In this document: positions 36,532-45,279 of the stretch, in pieces | Numbering within the stretch: the first letter of the stretch is position 1 | Layout: each line of letters begins with the position of its first letter | Source: Cyclobacteriaceae bacterium | Lineage (GTDB): Bacteria; Bacteroidota; Bacteroidia; Cytophagales; Cyclobacteriaceae | Length of the DNA stretch: 64,000 nucleotides | Direction: 5' to 3' | NCBI GenBank assembly: GCA_019638275.1 | Contig: JAHBUC010000016.1 | Span: 41,861-105,860, forward strand | The notes under the pieces: generated by a model | Databases searched by the model: none | What the model saw: only the letters and a program-made list of their open reading frames with translations | What the model was told of the DNA's origin: nothing | Made by a program: the position numbers and the translations under genes

Positions 36532-37689
36532 CTATTTAAAAAGCAATTGAGCCGTTTCGGCCACATACGTTTTCACGTTCATCCATGTGTGTCCGCCCGG
36601 AGTTATCAGGCTTTTGTGGTTTATGTTTTTCGATTTCAGATAATCCAAAAACTCTACAGTCGACTTATAAAGAAAATCTTCATCACCAACACTCACCCAT
36701 AGTAGTTTCAATTGCTTGTTGGTAGCCTCTGGATTCTCACCAATGTGTTTGAATGTCCCTTCCATTTCAGGTGTGAACAAGTATGCACTGTAGCAGCAAA
36801 TCCACGAGAACTTATCCATGTTACCGAACGCGGTACGTAAGGTCTGTCCGCCACCGCGAGAGAAACCACCAATAGCCCGATTATCCTTGTTGGGAATTGC
36901 GCGATAATTCTTTTCGATGTACGGTATAACATGATTCACCAGGTCGGTTTCAAAAAGTTTGGCGCGTTTAATCGCATCTTCACTATCTCTTCCGAACTGG
37001 TCAGCAGGTTTTGATTTACCTTGTTGCTCGGCAATGCGAGCCATGGGATTTCCGTAAGGCATAACAACAATCATGGGTTTTGCCTTTCCTTCAGCAATGA
37101 GATTATCCAGAATCAAATTGGTTCGACCGACCTTAAAGAATGTCTCTTCGGTATCGGTTGTTCCGCTGATCAGATAGAACACCGGATATTTCGTTGACGA
37201 AGCTTTGTTGTATCCGGGGGGTGTATAAACTACCACCGTTCCGGTGCTACCCTCTACAGATGGATAATATTCATAGGTTACATTACCATGCGGAACATCC
37301 CTCATGGCATGAATCAATGGAGTATCTCCCGGCACATCTACCAAACTCGCTTTTAAGCGTTCATTCGGAAAGTAGGCTACATTAGCGGGATCCATTACCG
37401 TTACGCCATCCACCTGAAAAGAATATGGATAGATATCAGGAGTTATGGGGCCAACGGTAGTGCTCCATATACCAATGGAGTCACGCGTCATCTCTACCGG
37501 TGATTTCAAAAACTGCCCGCTAAGCTTTACCACTTTCGCCAATGGCGCCAGGTACCTGAACGTAACAGTTTTATCGGCATTCACTTGCGGAGAAATAACG
37601 AAAGGTCCTCGCGGCTGAGCCCATGCAACAACTGAAATGCAGAGCATTATCCAGATAAACAAAACTCCTGCGATGGTTTTTCTATTCAT
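36532..37689 (-). CDS. Secreted CE1-type esterase with CBM48-like domain
   Basis: 385 residues from ATG 37689 (MNRKTIAGVLFIWIMLCISVVAWAQ); an ATG at 37713 is the alternative. Sandwich about 35-125 (TVTFRYLAPLAKVVKLSGQFLKSPVEM), esterase about 140-385. The serine motif is AIGGFSRGGGQ, with Arg where the relatives have Met or Val, and the His motif is GGHTWMNVK. Residues near 215-235 (RIAEQQGKSKPADQFGRDSE) form an extra loop absent from its neighbour, which may change ester specificity. Confidence 0.88.
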   Translation of the reverse strand: MNRKTIAGVLFIWIMLCISVVAWAQPRGPFVISPQVNADKTVTFRYLAPLAKVVKLSGQFLKSPVEMTRDSIGIWSTTVGPITPDIYPYSFQVDGVTVMDPANVAYFPNERLKASLVDVPGDTPLIHAMRDVPHGNVTYEYYPSVEGSTGTVVVYTPPGYNKASSTKYPVFYLISGTTDTEETFFKVGRTNLILDNLIAEGKAKPMIVVMPYGNPMARIAEQQGKSKPADQFGRDSEDAIKRAKLFETDLVNHVIPYIEKNYRAIPNKDNRAIGGFSRGGGQTLRTAFGNMDKFSWICCYSAYLFTPEMEGTFKHIGENPEATNKQLKLLWVSVGDEDFLYKSTVEFLDYLKSKNINHKSLITPGGHTWMNVKTYVAETAQLLFK

Positions 37690-37724
37690 ATTCTGCTGAT
37701 TTATGATGTTCATTACTTATGGTG

Positions 37725-40181
37725 TCAGTTGGCTGTTAGCGTATATTGTTTTCCTTTTTGCGTTGTTAAATCATATAAAAAAGTATTGCGTGGTTGTGGT
37801 GGTGTTATGATTGCCTGCGGTGATATAACAGGTGCAGCTATTTCATCAACCTGAAAAAATTTATTCGGATTTTCTCCATCCGCTTTCGCTAATACTCTAC
37901 CATTCCATTTCATTTCATTGGGAACTCTCAACCGAAGATTGCCGCCTATCGTTGATTTGATCACAACCTTTACCACCTTTGCATCTTTCCAATGCAATTC
38001 CACAACCTCAAAACCACCGCGGGCACGTAAACCAAAAACGCTGCCCGTTGGCCAGTCATCCGGAAGTGCGGGGATCAGGTCAATGGCTTCAATGGCACTT
38101 TGCATCAGCATTTCGGCAATACCGGAAGCGCAGCCAAAGTTTCCATCAATCTGAAAAGGTGGGTGTGCATCAAACAAATTATTGTAGGTTCCACCTCCCT
38201 CAGGCATAGTGCCCGCAGGGGTGAGTTGATTTTGAATGAGTTTGAAAGCATGGTTGCCATCAAGCAATTTTGCCCACCAATTAACCTTCCAACCCATGCT
38301 CCATCCGGTTGAAACATCGCCACGATGGAGCAAAGTAGTTTTCGCTGCACTGTATAGCTCGGGTGTTGTATAAGGTGAAATTTGATTGGATGGATACAGT
38401 CCGTACAAATGGGAGATATGCCTGTGGTTATCCTTCGGATCATCAATGTCCTCCAGCCACTCCTGCAACTGACCATGCTGACCTATGTGCATCGGTGGCA
38501 AGCGATCGCGCATTTGCTTTAAGGTGTCAACAAAAGCTTTATCCTTGTTTAAAATTTCCGCTGCCCGAATTGCGGTACTGAAGACATCAAATACAATTTG
38601 GTTGGTCATGGTTGTACCGGCATCAAGTGAAGAACCCTGATGTGCCTGGGGTGCATTTTCAGGCGACATATCCGGGTTAGCAATCAACCAACGGTGCGTA
38701 GGGTGTTCAACCAGGAAATCAACAAAGAACATGGCTGCACCTTTAAGGGCAGGATATACGGTTGACAGGTAAGTCTTATCTCCATTATATATATAGTGTT
38801 CCCAAAGATGCTGACTCGTCCACCCACCACCACAAAACCAGGCTCCCCAAAAGGCAGCGTCAACAGCACCGGTAATGCGCCAGATGTCGGTGTTGTGATG
38901 CGCCATCCAACCACGTGCACCATACATAACACGAGCGGTTTCCTTACCGGTTTCCGACATATCTTTAACCATTTGCAGAAATGGTTCGTGCAATTCAGAA
39001 AGGTTTGTCTTTTCTGCAGGCCAGTAATTCATTTCCGCATTAATGTTGATGGTGTACTTGCTGTCCCACGGTGGCTTCATCTTGTTGTTCCAGATGCCTT
39101 GCAAGTTTGCGGGCTGCCCTCCGGGTTTGGATGATGAGATCAGGAGATAACGACCATACTGAAAGTAAAGCGCAACGAACTGGGGATCATTGCTTGAAGA
39201 AAATTTCCTCAAACGTTCATCCGTAGGGAACTTTGCCGCATCCGTAACACCCAGATCAAGCTTTACGCGATTGAAATATTCCTGGTATGCTTTGATATGA
39301 GCCTTTGAAATTTTGTCAAAGGATTTTGAGAAGACGGCATTCAATTGTGCCAGAGCACGGCCATGCTCATCACCCCTGATATCCTTATAATTATTAAAGT
39401 TCGTAGCAATGGAAATGTAAATGGTTACTGCATTTGCCTGATTAACAACAATTGCTGTATCATAGGACGTTACTGTTCCGCCTTCCGGTTTGATACGCGT
39501 AATTCCTTCAAAGCGAACTTTGCCTTCTACCCCCTCATGATCAGTTGTAGTGCCGGTGATGATTATTTCCTTAGCTGTTGATGTTTTTATCAAAGCCTTT
39601 GGTTGTGTCGTACTGAACGAAGCTGTGAACGAAATACTTTTTGACTTACTTGCCGTTAAGCGCATCACCACCACACGATCAGGCAATGAAGCCAGTACTT
39701 CACGGGTGTAGGTGACATCCCCTACCGTGTATGTTGTTTTTGCAACTGCCCGTTCAATATCAAGCTCACGGTAATAATTTGCGTACTGATCATGACCTGT
39801 AAAGGTAAGATGAAGACTACCCACCGGTTGAAACATCTGCCCATGTGATTTTTTTGAGATGATTACTTTGTTGGCCAATTGTTCAGCTTCCTTTTGACGG
39901 CCTTCAAAAATTAATCTTCTGATTTCAGGAAGCGCGGCCAACGCTTCCGGGTTATCGTTGCGGTTGGGGCTACCGCTCCACACCGTATGTTCGTTTAATT
40001 GGATTGATTCATGTTCAACATTACCATAAACCATGGCGCCAATGCGCCCGTTACCAATAGGCAAAGCATTTTCCCAAATCTCCCCTGCAGGCTTGTTGTA
40101 CCAAAGCTTCAACTGGCCACTGCTTTGTGAGTAGCTCATTACAATCAGAAAAACTAATGCATATGGTAATGCTGGTCTCAT
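37725..40181 (-). CDS. GH95 alpha-L-fucosidase/alpha-L-galactosidase
   Basis: Inverting exo-glycosidase of family 95, 818 residues, signal MRPALPYALVFLIVMSYSQSSG. N-terminal sandwich (LWYNKPAGEIWENALPIGNGRIGAMVYG and LNEHTVWSGSPN), then an alpha/alpha barrel (about 310-720). Key residues visible: the two Asn of ININAEMNYWPAE, general acid Glu508 (MSPENAP) and Asp679 (IDGNFGC). GH95 enzymes remove alpha-1,2-fucose or alpha-L-galactose, for example from xyloglucan side chains. It follows the GH31 gene by 33 bp; fucosidase plus alpha-xylosidase is a pairing typical of xyloglucan breakdown. Confidence 0.93.
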   Translation of the reverse strand: MRPALPYALVFLIVMSYSQSSGQLKLWYNKPAGEIWENALPIGNGRIGAMVYGNVEHESIQLNEHTVWSGSPNRNDNPEALAALPEIRRLIFEGRQKEAEQLANKVIISKKSHGQMFQPVGSLHLTFTGHDQYANYYRELDIERAVAKTTYTVGDVTYTREVLASLPDRVVVMRLTASKSKSISFTASFSTTQPKALIKTSTAKEIIITGTTTDHEGVEGKVRFEGITRIKPEGGTVTSYDTAIVVNQANAVTIYISIATNFNNYKDIRGDEHGRALAQLNAVFSKSFDKISKAHIKAYQEYFNRVKLDLGVTDAAKFPTDERLRKFSSSNDPQFVALYFQYGRYLLISSSKPGGQPANLQGIWNNKMKPPWDSKYTININAEMNYWPAEKTNLSELHEPFLQMVKDMSETGKETARVMYGARGWMAHHNTDIWRITGAVDAAFWGAWFCGGGWTSQHLWEHYIYNGDKTYLSTVYPALKGAAMFFVDFLVEHPTHRWLIANPDMSPENAPQAHQGSSLDAGTTMTNQIVFDVFSTAIRAAEILNKDKAFVDTLKQMRDRLPPMHIGQHGQLQEWLEDIDDPKDNHRHISHLYGLYPSNQISPYTTPELYSAAKTTLLHRGDVSTGWSMGWKVNWWAKLLDGNHAFKLIQNQLTPAGTMPEGGGTYNNLFDAHPPFQIDGNFGCASGIAEMLMQSAIEAIDLIPALPDDWPTGSVFGLRARGGFEVVELHWKDAKVVKVVIKSTIGGNLRLRVPNEMKWNGRVLAKADGENPNKFFQVDEIAAPVISPQAIITPPQPRNTFLYDLTTQKGKQYTLTAN

Positions 40182-40214
40182 TACATTTTCATAAGCGAAT
40201 TAATATCAGGCCCT

Positions 40215-42656
40215 TCATAGTTTAACCTGTATTCGTTTACCTGTATAGGTTACTGCCTTATCAGGGGTTGATGGTTTATGTTCTTGTCCACCCTTATTGG
40301 CATTTACAATAGTCAATTGAAAAGTTCTCCTGCTTAGCATTCCCGGGAATGACCCCTTCCGGTCATCGATGATTAAGGTTCTCTTTGCATCATCCCATGT
40401 GAACGTGATCGTTGAGTACACTCCCATCTCGTAGTTGTAGTTATCGAACTCATCTTCATACAACACAAAACTTCCATTTGCTCCGGGATAGATTCTGATT
40501 TCAAGATCATCCCACTTTTTCTCTTCTGCATACTGAACAGCAGGACCAATGGGAATGATGGAACCGGCTTTTACATATAAAGGAATGACATCTATTGGCG
40601 TTTCTTTGTTGATTTTCGTTCCTCCCGTGAATCGCTCGCCTGTCCAGAAGTCATACCAGAAAGCATGATTCGGCAGGTAAGTGGTTTTTGATTTTACTAC
40701 GCTAAAGTCCTCGATGTTTGTTGTATCCCTTTCATTGATGACAGGCTTCACGTACATGGCATTGGTTACCGGACTTACCAGCAATGATTTACCAAACATG
40801 TATTGATCGTTGATATTCAAGGCTTCAGTATCCTTTGAAAAATCCATTACCAGTGCACGCATCATGCTGGAATGATTTTCTGTAACATCCCACGATGAAG
40901 CGTAGATGTACGGCAAAAGTTTATAGCGCAGATGGATAAATTTTTCAATTGCATCATACACCGCATCACCTTTTCTTCCGAATTGATAAATTTCTCGCGG
41001 AGCACCTTCACCATGCGAACGCATCAACGGTGTAAATGTGCCGAATTGCAACCAACGTGTATACAGCTCGCGATACTCGGCATCTTCCAACTTGAGCTTA
41101 AAATTCCAAAGAAAAAAACCACCAATGTCGCTGTTCCAATAAGGAATGCCGCACAAAGAAAAATTCAATCCTGCGGAAATCTGGTTCCTAAGTGCCATCC
41201 ATGATGCCACTACATCGCCCGACCATGTATTTGATCCGTAACGTTGCTGACCCGCAAATGCCGAACGTGTAAGAATGAATACACGCTTGTCAGACGTTTC
41301 AGCGCGTTGATGCTGATAAACCCCACCTACCGTCATCAATGGATAGGCGTTACGCACTTTCCGAAATGATCCTAAAAATGTTTTGGTGTCAAAATCAGCA
41401 GGTTCCGGACGAAAGTGATCAGGCTCTGTGGAATCCATCCACCATCCGTCCATTCCGATAGAGAGCAGACCATTCTTCAGGTACTTCCAATAAATATCAC
41501 GTGCCGCGGGATTGTATGCATCGTATACCCTTACTCCCGATGGGTAATCCATAATAGGTGGCCACTTTTCCGATCCTGACTCCGGCCATGTCTTTATACT
41601 ATAGAGTGCTCCAATTTTATCCAGTTCACGATAAGGCTTCGTTTGTGGCCCAAAGGATGACCAGATGGAGATTATAATATGCGCATTAAGATTATGCACA
41701 TCGTCCACCATCTTCTTTGGATTGTAGAATTCCGGGTTAAGAAACTCCATAGCATTCCACAGGTAGTTATTACCCCAGTATTGCCAGTCTTGAATAATGC
41801 CATCAATCGGAACACCCAACGCACGATACTTTTTAACAACACCCACCGTTTCATCCTGACTTTTGTAACGCTCTTTACTTTGCCAATAACCGAATGTCCA
41901 TAGCGGAAACATTGGCGCAGTGCCTGTAAGGTCACGCATCCTGGCGATTACACCATCTGAATTCTGTCCGTACATGAAGTAATAATCAACACAATCACCC
42001 GCTTCTGATTGAAAAGATGTTTCGTCCTGACTGTCGGTGAATGTGGTGGGGGAATAATTATCCCAGAACAATCCATAACCTTTTGCTGAATGCATGAACG
42101 GGACATAGTCATTTGTATTTCCCTGGATCATTCTAACCTTATGGTTACGCTGCACCATTTTCCCGTTTTGCAGTTGCCCCAAACCATAAATGGCTTCATC
42201 CTTTTCCAGCACAAAAGCCTGCAACACATTATACGTGCTATTTCCCGCATCATCGAACGGTGTAAATGCAACACTCCTCTCTTTCTCCTGTAAAAGCGTA
42301 GTTCCTTTAGAGGTATTAAAAACTACTTGACCATTTTTTACATTCAACTTTACCGTTAACTCCTTTGATTGGGCATGAATAACATCACCCACTTGTTTGA
42401 TACTAAAGACCACCTTCTCTGGCGATTTTATCACCGAAAGACTTTCCTTATTGAATGGTTTACCTTGGGGTGATTTAAGTATCCGTATAATAGAAGGAGT
42501 ATAAAACTGGATTTCAATATCAATCCCTTCTACAGTTGTTCTTAATCCAAACTGTGTCTTCAGATAGTCTTGTGCGGATGTCATCCTTATGAGGGCAACA
42601 CTCAGTAGCAGTGTAAAAGCAAAACGCTTGTAGAATGTTGATTGACTATCCATCAT
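40215..42656 (-). CDS. GH31 alpha-xylosidase
   Basis: Retaining GH31 enzyme, 813 residues, signal near 10-30 (FAFTLLLSVALIRMTSAQ). N-terminal sandwich, catalytic barrel (about 240-600), proximal and distal C-terminal sandwiches. Nucleophile Asp408 in GWWMDSTEPDH, a form seen in alpha-xylosidases, and acid/base Asp481 in TWSGDVVASW. It has no PA14 insert, unlike some xyloglucan-specific relatives. Removes alpha-1,6-xylose from xyloglucan oligosaccharides or isoprimeverose. The gene begins with two ATG codons; the first overlaps the stop of the upstream GH3 gene (ATGA), so the two are coupled. Confidence 0.92.
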   Translation of the reverse strand: MMDSQSTFYKRFAFTLLLSVALIRMTSAQDYLKTQFGLRTTVEGIDIEIQFYTPSIIRILKSPQGKPFNKESLSVIKSPEKVVFSIKQVGDVIHAQSKELTVKLNVKNGQVVFNTSKGTTLLQEKERSVAFTPFDDAGNSTYNVLQAFVLEKDEAIYGLGQLQNGKMVQRNHKVRMIQGNTNDYVPFMHSAKGYGLFWDNYSPTTFTDSQDETSFQSEAGDCVDYYFMYGQNSDGVIARMRDLTGTAPMFPLWTFGYWQSKERYKSQDETVGVVKKYRALGVPIDGIIQDWQYWGNNYLWNAMEFLNPEFYNPKKMVDDVHNLNAHIIISIWSSFGPQTKPYRELDKIGALYSIKTWPESGSEKWPPIMDYPSGVRVYDAYNPAARDIYWKYLKNGLLSIGMDGWWMDSTEPDHFRPEPADFDTKTFLGSFRKVRNAYPLMTVGGVYQHQRAETSDKRVFILTRSAFAGQQRYGSNTWSGDVVASWMALRNQISAGLNFSLCGIPYWNSDIGGFFLWNFKLKLEDAEYRELYTRWLQFGTFTPLMRSHGEGAPREIYQFGRKGDAVYDAIEKFIHLRYKLLPYIYASSWDVTENHSSMMRALVMDFSKDTEALNINDQYMFGKSLLVSPVTNAMYVKPVINERDTTNIEDFSVVKSKTTYLPNHAFWYDFWTGERFTGGTKINKETPIDVIPLYVKAGSIIPIGPAVQYAEEKKWDDLEIRIYPGANGSFVLYEDEFDNYNYEMGVYSTITFTWDDAKRTLIIDDRKGSFPGMLSRRTFQLTIVNANKGGQEHKPSTPDKAVTYTGKRIQVKL

Positions 42657-45268
42657 TGAATGGTTATTTTCTGCACTTTCAAATGCTTTGCCTCCGAACT
42701 GTTTCCGTACAGCACTTCATACGCACCGGGTGCCACCCTCATTTTGCCACTTGCTCTGTCATAGAATTCGAATGAAGAAGCCGGAAGTTCTATCGTTGCA
42801 TTCACCGTTTTACCGGCAGGAACATTAACACGTTGGAATCCTCTCAACGTTTTAAGCGGACCATCAACATCATTTACTTTACGCACATAGACTTGCACGA
42901 TTTCAGTTCCATTCATCTTGCCGCTGTTCGTTACCGGTATAGTTAATTGTATAGAACCATTCGATGGAATGGTTGTATTCGTAAGCCTGGCATTACCAAT
43001 GTTAAATTTCGTATAGCTCAATCCGTAACCAAACGGAAAGAGCGCACCCGACATGAACCGATACGTGCGTCCTTTCATGGAGTAGTTTTCGAAATCTGCG
43101 AGTTGTGTAGTATCCCGATAGAATGTAACCGGAAGCTTGCCTGACGGATTGTAATCACCAAACAAAACATCCGCTACAGCTTGCCCACCAGATTCACCTC
43201 CGTACCAGGCTTGCAGTATAGCATCAGCGCTTTGTGTTTCCGGCACCAATCCAATGGCAGAACCGGAGCAGTTTACAAAGATTACTTTCTTACCGGCCTT
43301 CTTCAATTCTTTCAGGCAGTTGCGTTGCACCAGCGGCAGCTCTATATCGGTACGGTCACCACCCTTAAATCCTGGAAAGGATACAGGCATCTCTTCGCCC
43401 TCCAGTTGTGTTGAAAGGCCTCCAACGAACACAACAACATCGATACCTTCAAGTTTTTTAATAAGATCTGTAAAATCAACATCCACTTCCTTACCAAAAT
43501 TGAATTCAAGATTTGCCTGCCAGTTATTCAACTGAGCATAGTGAATCTCAATCTTATATGTCTTTCCCTTTTCAACCTGGTATGGATGTCGTGAAGGAAG
43601 CGTTCTCCAATTGCTATACTCTACAAGCTTCTCACCGTTAACCAGCAAAGCAAAATACCCGGTCGCGCCAAACTTGAAGACGATTTCTTCATCTTGTGTT
43701 GCTTCAAACTCCGTTTCATATTTTCCTGAAAAACTCAGGAGCTTAACACCCGATGCAAATTCATGTTGTCCTGCGGTAGTTAATTTGATTGGATCAGTGA
43801 TCTGTTGAGTAGCCACCACATCACCTGTACGATTACCATTGTTCCAGTATGTAGCTTTAAATCCTTTCTTACCCTCAATGGAAGTCTTCGCAAAATAACT
43901 CTCCGTTACTTTGTTCTCTACCAGATCACATGCTTTGTCATATACTATTTTATCTGCTGATAGTTTCGAAGTAATCCCATCTAGTATGGTAATGGTGCGG
44001 ACAGGTCGCCCATTATAATTTCCCCACAGCATAGGCGCATCGTTTGCGTTGGGTCCGATTACCGCAATTCTTCTTGTTGATTTCTTCAGGGGCAGGATGT
44101 CATTCTTGTTTTGAAGAAGTGTCATCGACTCGCGCGCCATATCCAGGGCGAGTTTTCGGTGCTCATCATTATTAATAACAGATGCCGGAATTTTTGTCCA
44201 GGGCACCACATCATCGTTATCCATTTCACCCAAATCAAAACGGCCTATCAACACCCGCATCAGACGAACGTCAATTTCATCCTCGCTAATCAATCCCTTC
44301 TCAACAGCTTGTGGCAATAGTTTATAATTGTGATTATTCCATTGACATTCCAAATCAGTTCCTGCTAATACACCCTTCGCGGCAGCATGTACAGCCGTGG
44401 ATGAAACATGGTGACTGGTATAAAAATCTCCTATAGCTCCACAGTCGGATACAACAAGGTGCTTAAACCCCCACTGATCGCGGAGTATCGTTTGCAACAA
44501 CCGCGTATTGCTGCAACATGGCTCATCGTCTAACCGCTGATAAGCACACATCACCTGGCGCACATCAGCATCCTGTACTAACGATTTAAAAGCAGGAAGA
44601 TAGGTTTCCCATAAATCCCTTGGATCAATATTATTTAGATTGAGTTCATGGCGGCTCCACTCCGGGCCTGAGTGTACAGCATAGTGTTTCGCGCAGGCTA
44701 ACAACTTTTTATACTTCGCATCCTCAGGGCCTTGCAAGCCGCGTACAACCGATACACCCATGCGGGAAGTCAGGTATGGATCTTCACCATACGTCTCCTG
44801 GCCTCTGCCCCAGCGTGGGTCTCTGAAAATATTAATGTTGGGTGTCCAAACCGACAGGCTGAGAAAACGTCTGTTCTCTTCACCTTTACGCCTCGCTTCC
44901 TGGTAGCGCGCACGAACTTCATCGGAAGTGGCATCGAAAATTTTGTACACCAATTCATCGTTAAAAGAAGCCGCCATGCCGATAGGCTCTGGAAAAACCG
45001 TAACGTTATCATTGTTGGCAAGGCCGTGAAGGGCTTCACTCCACCAATTGAATTTTTTAATTCCCAGGCGCGGAATGGCATCCGATACATCACACATCAA
45101 TGCTGCCTTCTCTTCTAACGTTAGCCGAGTGATCAAATCTTTTGCCCGTTGCTCAGAACTCAGTGCAGGATTCTGATAGGGAAGATTTTGTGCGTTGGCG
45201 ACTGCCGATACCAGCATCAATGCGATGATACATGCAGTTGTGTAATTAACCTTGGCTAATGTCTTCAT
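42653..45268 (-). CDS. GH3 beta-glycosidase with PA14 insert
   Basis: 871 residues from ATG 45268 (MKTLAKVNYTTACIIALMLVSAVANAQ), chosen because it yields a signal peptide and removes a 34-bp overlap with the upstream gene. GH3 N-terminal barrel with TWGRGQETYGED-like RWGRGQETYGEDPYL, KHYAVHSGPEW and nucleophile Asp275 (VVSDCGAIGD). The C-terminal sandwich is split by a PA14 domain (about 465-610; GFKATYWNNGNRTGD, then FKFGATGYFALLVNGE), then DAILQAWYGGESGGQAVADVLFG, and a fibronectin-like end. PA14-bearing GH3 enzymes include beta-xylosidases and beta-glucosidases. Coupled by ATGA to the GH31 gene. Confidence 0.92.
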   Translation of the reverse strand: MKTLAKVNYTTACIIALMLVSAVANAQNLPYQNPALSSEQRAKDLITRLTLEEKAALMCDVSDAIPRLGIKKFNWWSEALHGLANNDNVTVFPEPIGMAASFNDELVYKIFDATSDEVRARYQEARRKGEENRRFLSLSVWTPNINIFRDPRWGRGQETYGEDPYLTSRMGVSVVRGLQGPEDAKYKKLLACAKHYAVHSGPEWSRHELNLNNIDPRDLWETYLPAFKSLVQDADVRQVMCAYQRLDDEPCCSNTRLLQTILRDQWGFKHLVVSDCGAIGDFYTSHHVSSTAVHAAAKGVLAGTDLECQWNNHNYKLLPQAVEKGLISEDEIDVRLMRVLIGRFDLGEMDNDDVVPWTKIPASVINNDEHRKLALDMARESMTLLQNKNDILPLKKSTRRIAVIGPNANDAPMLWGNYNGRPVRTITILDGITSKLSADKIVYDKACDLVENKVTESYFAKTSIEGKKGFKATYWNNGNRTGDVVATQQITDPIKLTTAGQHEFASGVKLLSFSGKYETEFEATQDEEIVFKFGATGYFALLVNGEKLVEYSNWRTLPSRHPYQVEKGKTYKIEIHYAQLNNWQANLEFNFGKEVDVDFTDLIKKLEGIDVVVFVGGLSTQLEGEEMPVSFPGFKGGDRTDIELPLVQRNCLKELKKAGKKVIFVNCSGSAIGLVPETQSADAILQAWYGGESGGQAVADVLFGDYNPSGKLPVTFYRDTTQLADFENYSMKGRTYRFMSGALFPFGYGLSYTKFNIGNARLTNTTIPSNGSIQLTIPVTNSGKMNGTEIVQVYVRKVNDVDGPLKTLRGFQRVNVPAGKTVNATIELPASSFEFYDRASGKMRVAPGAYEVLYGNSSEAKHLKVQKITIQ

Positions 45269-45279
45269 CGTATAAACCA

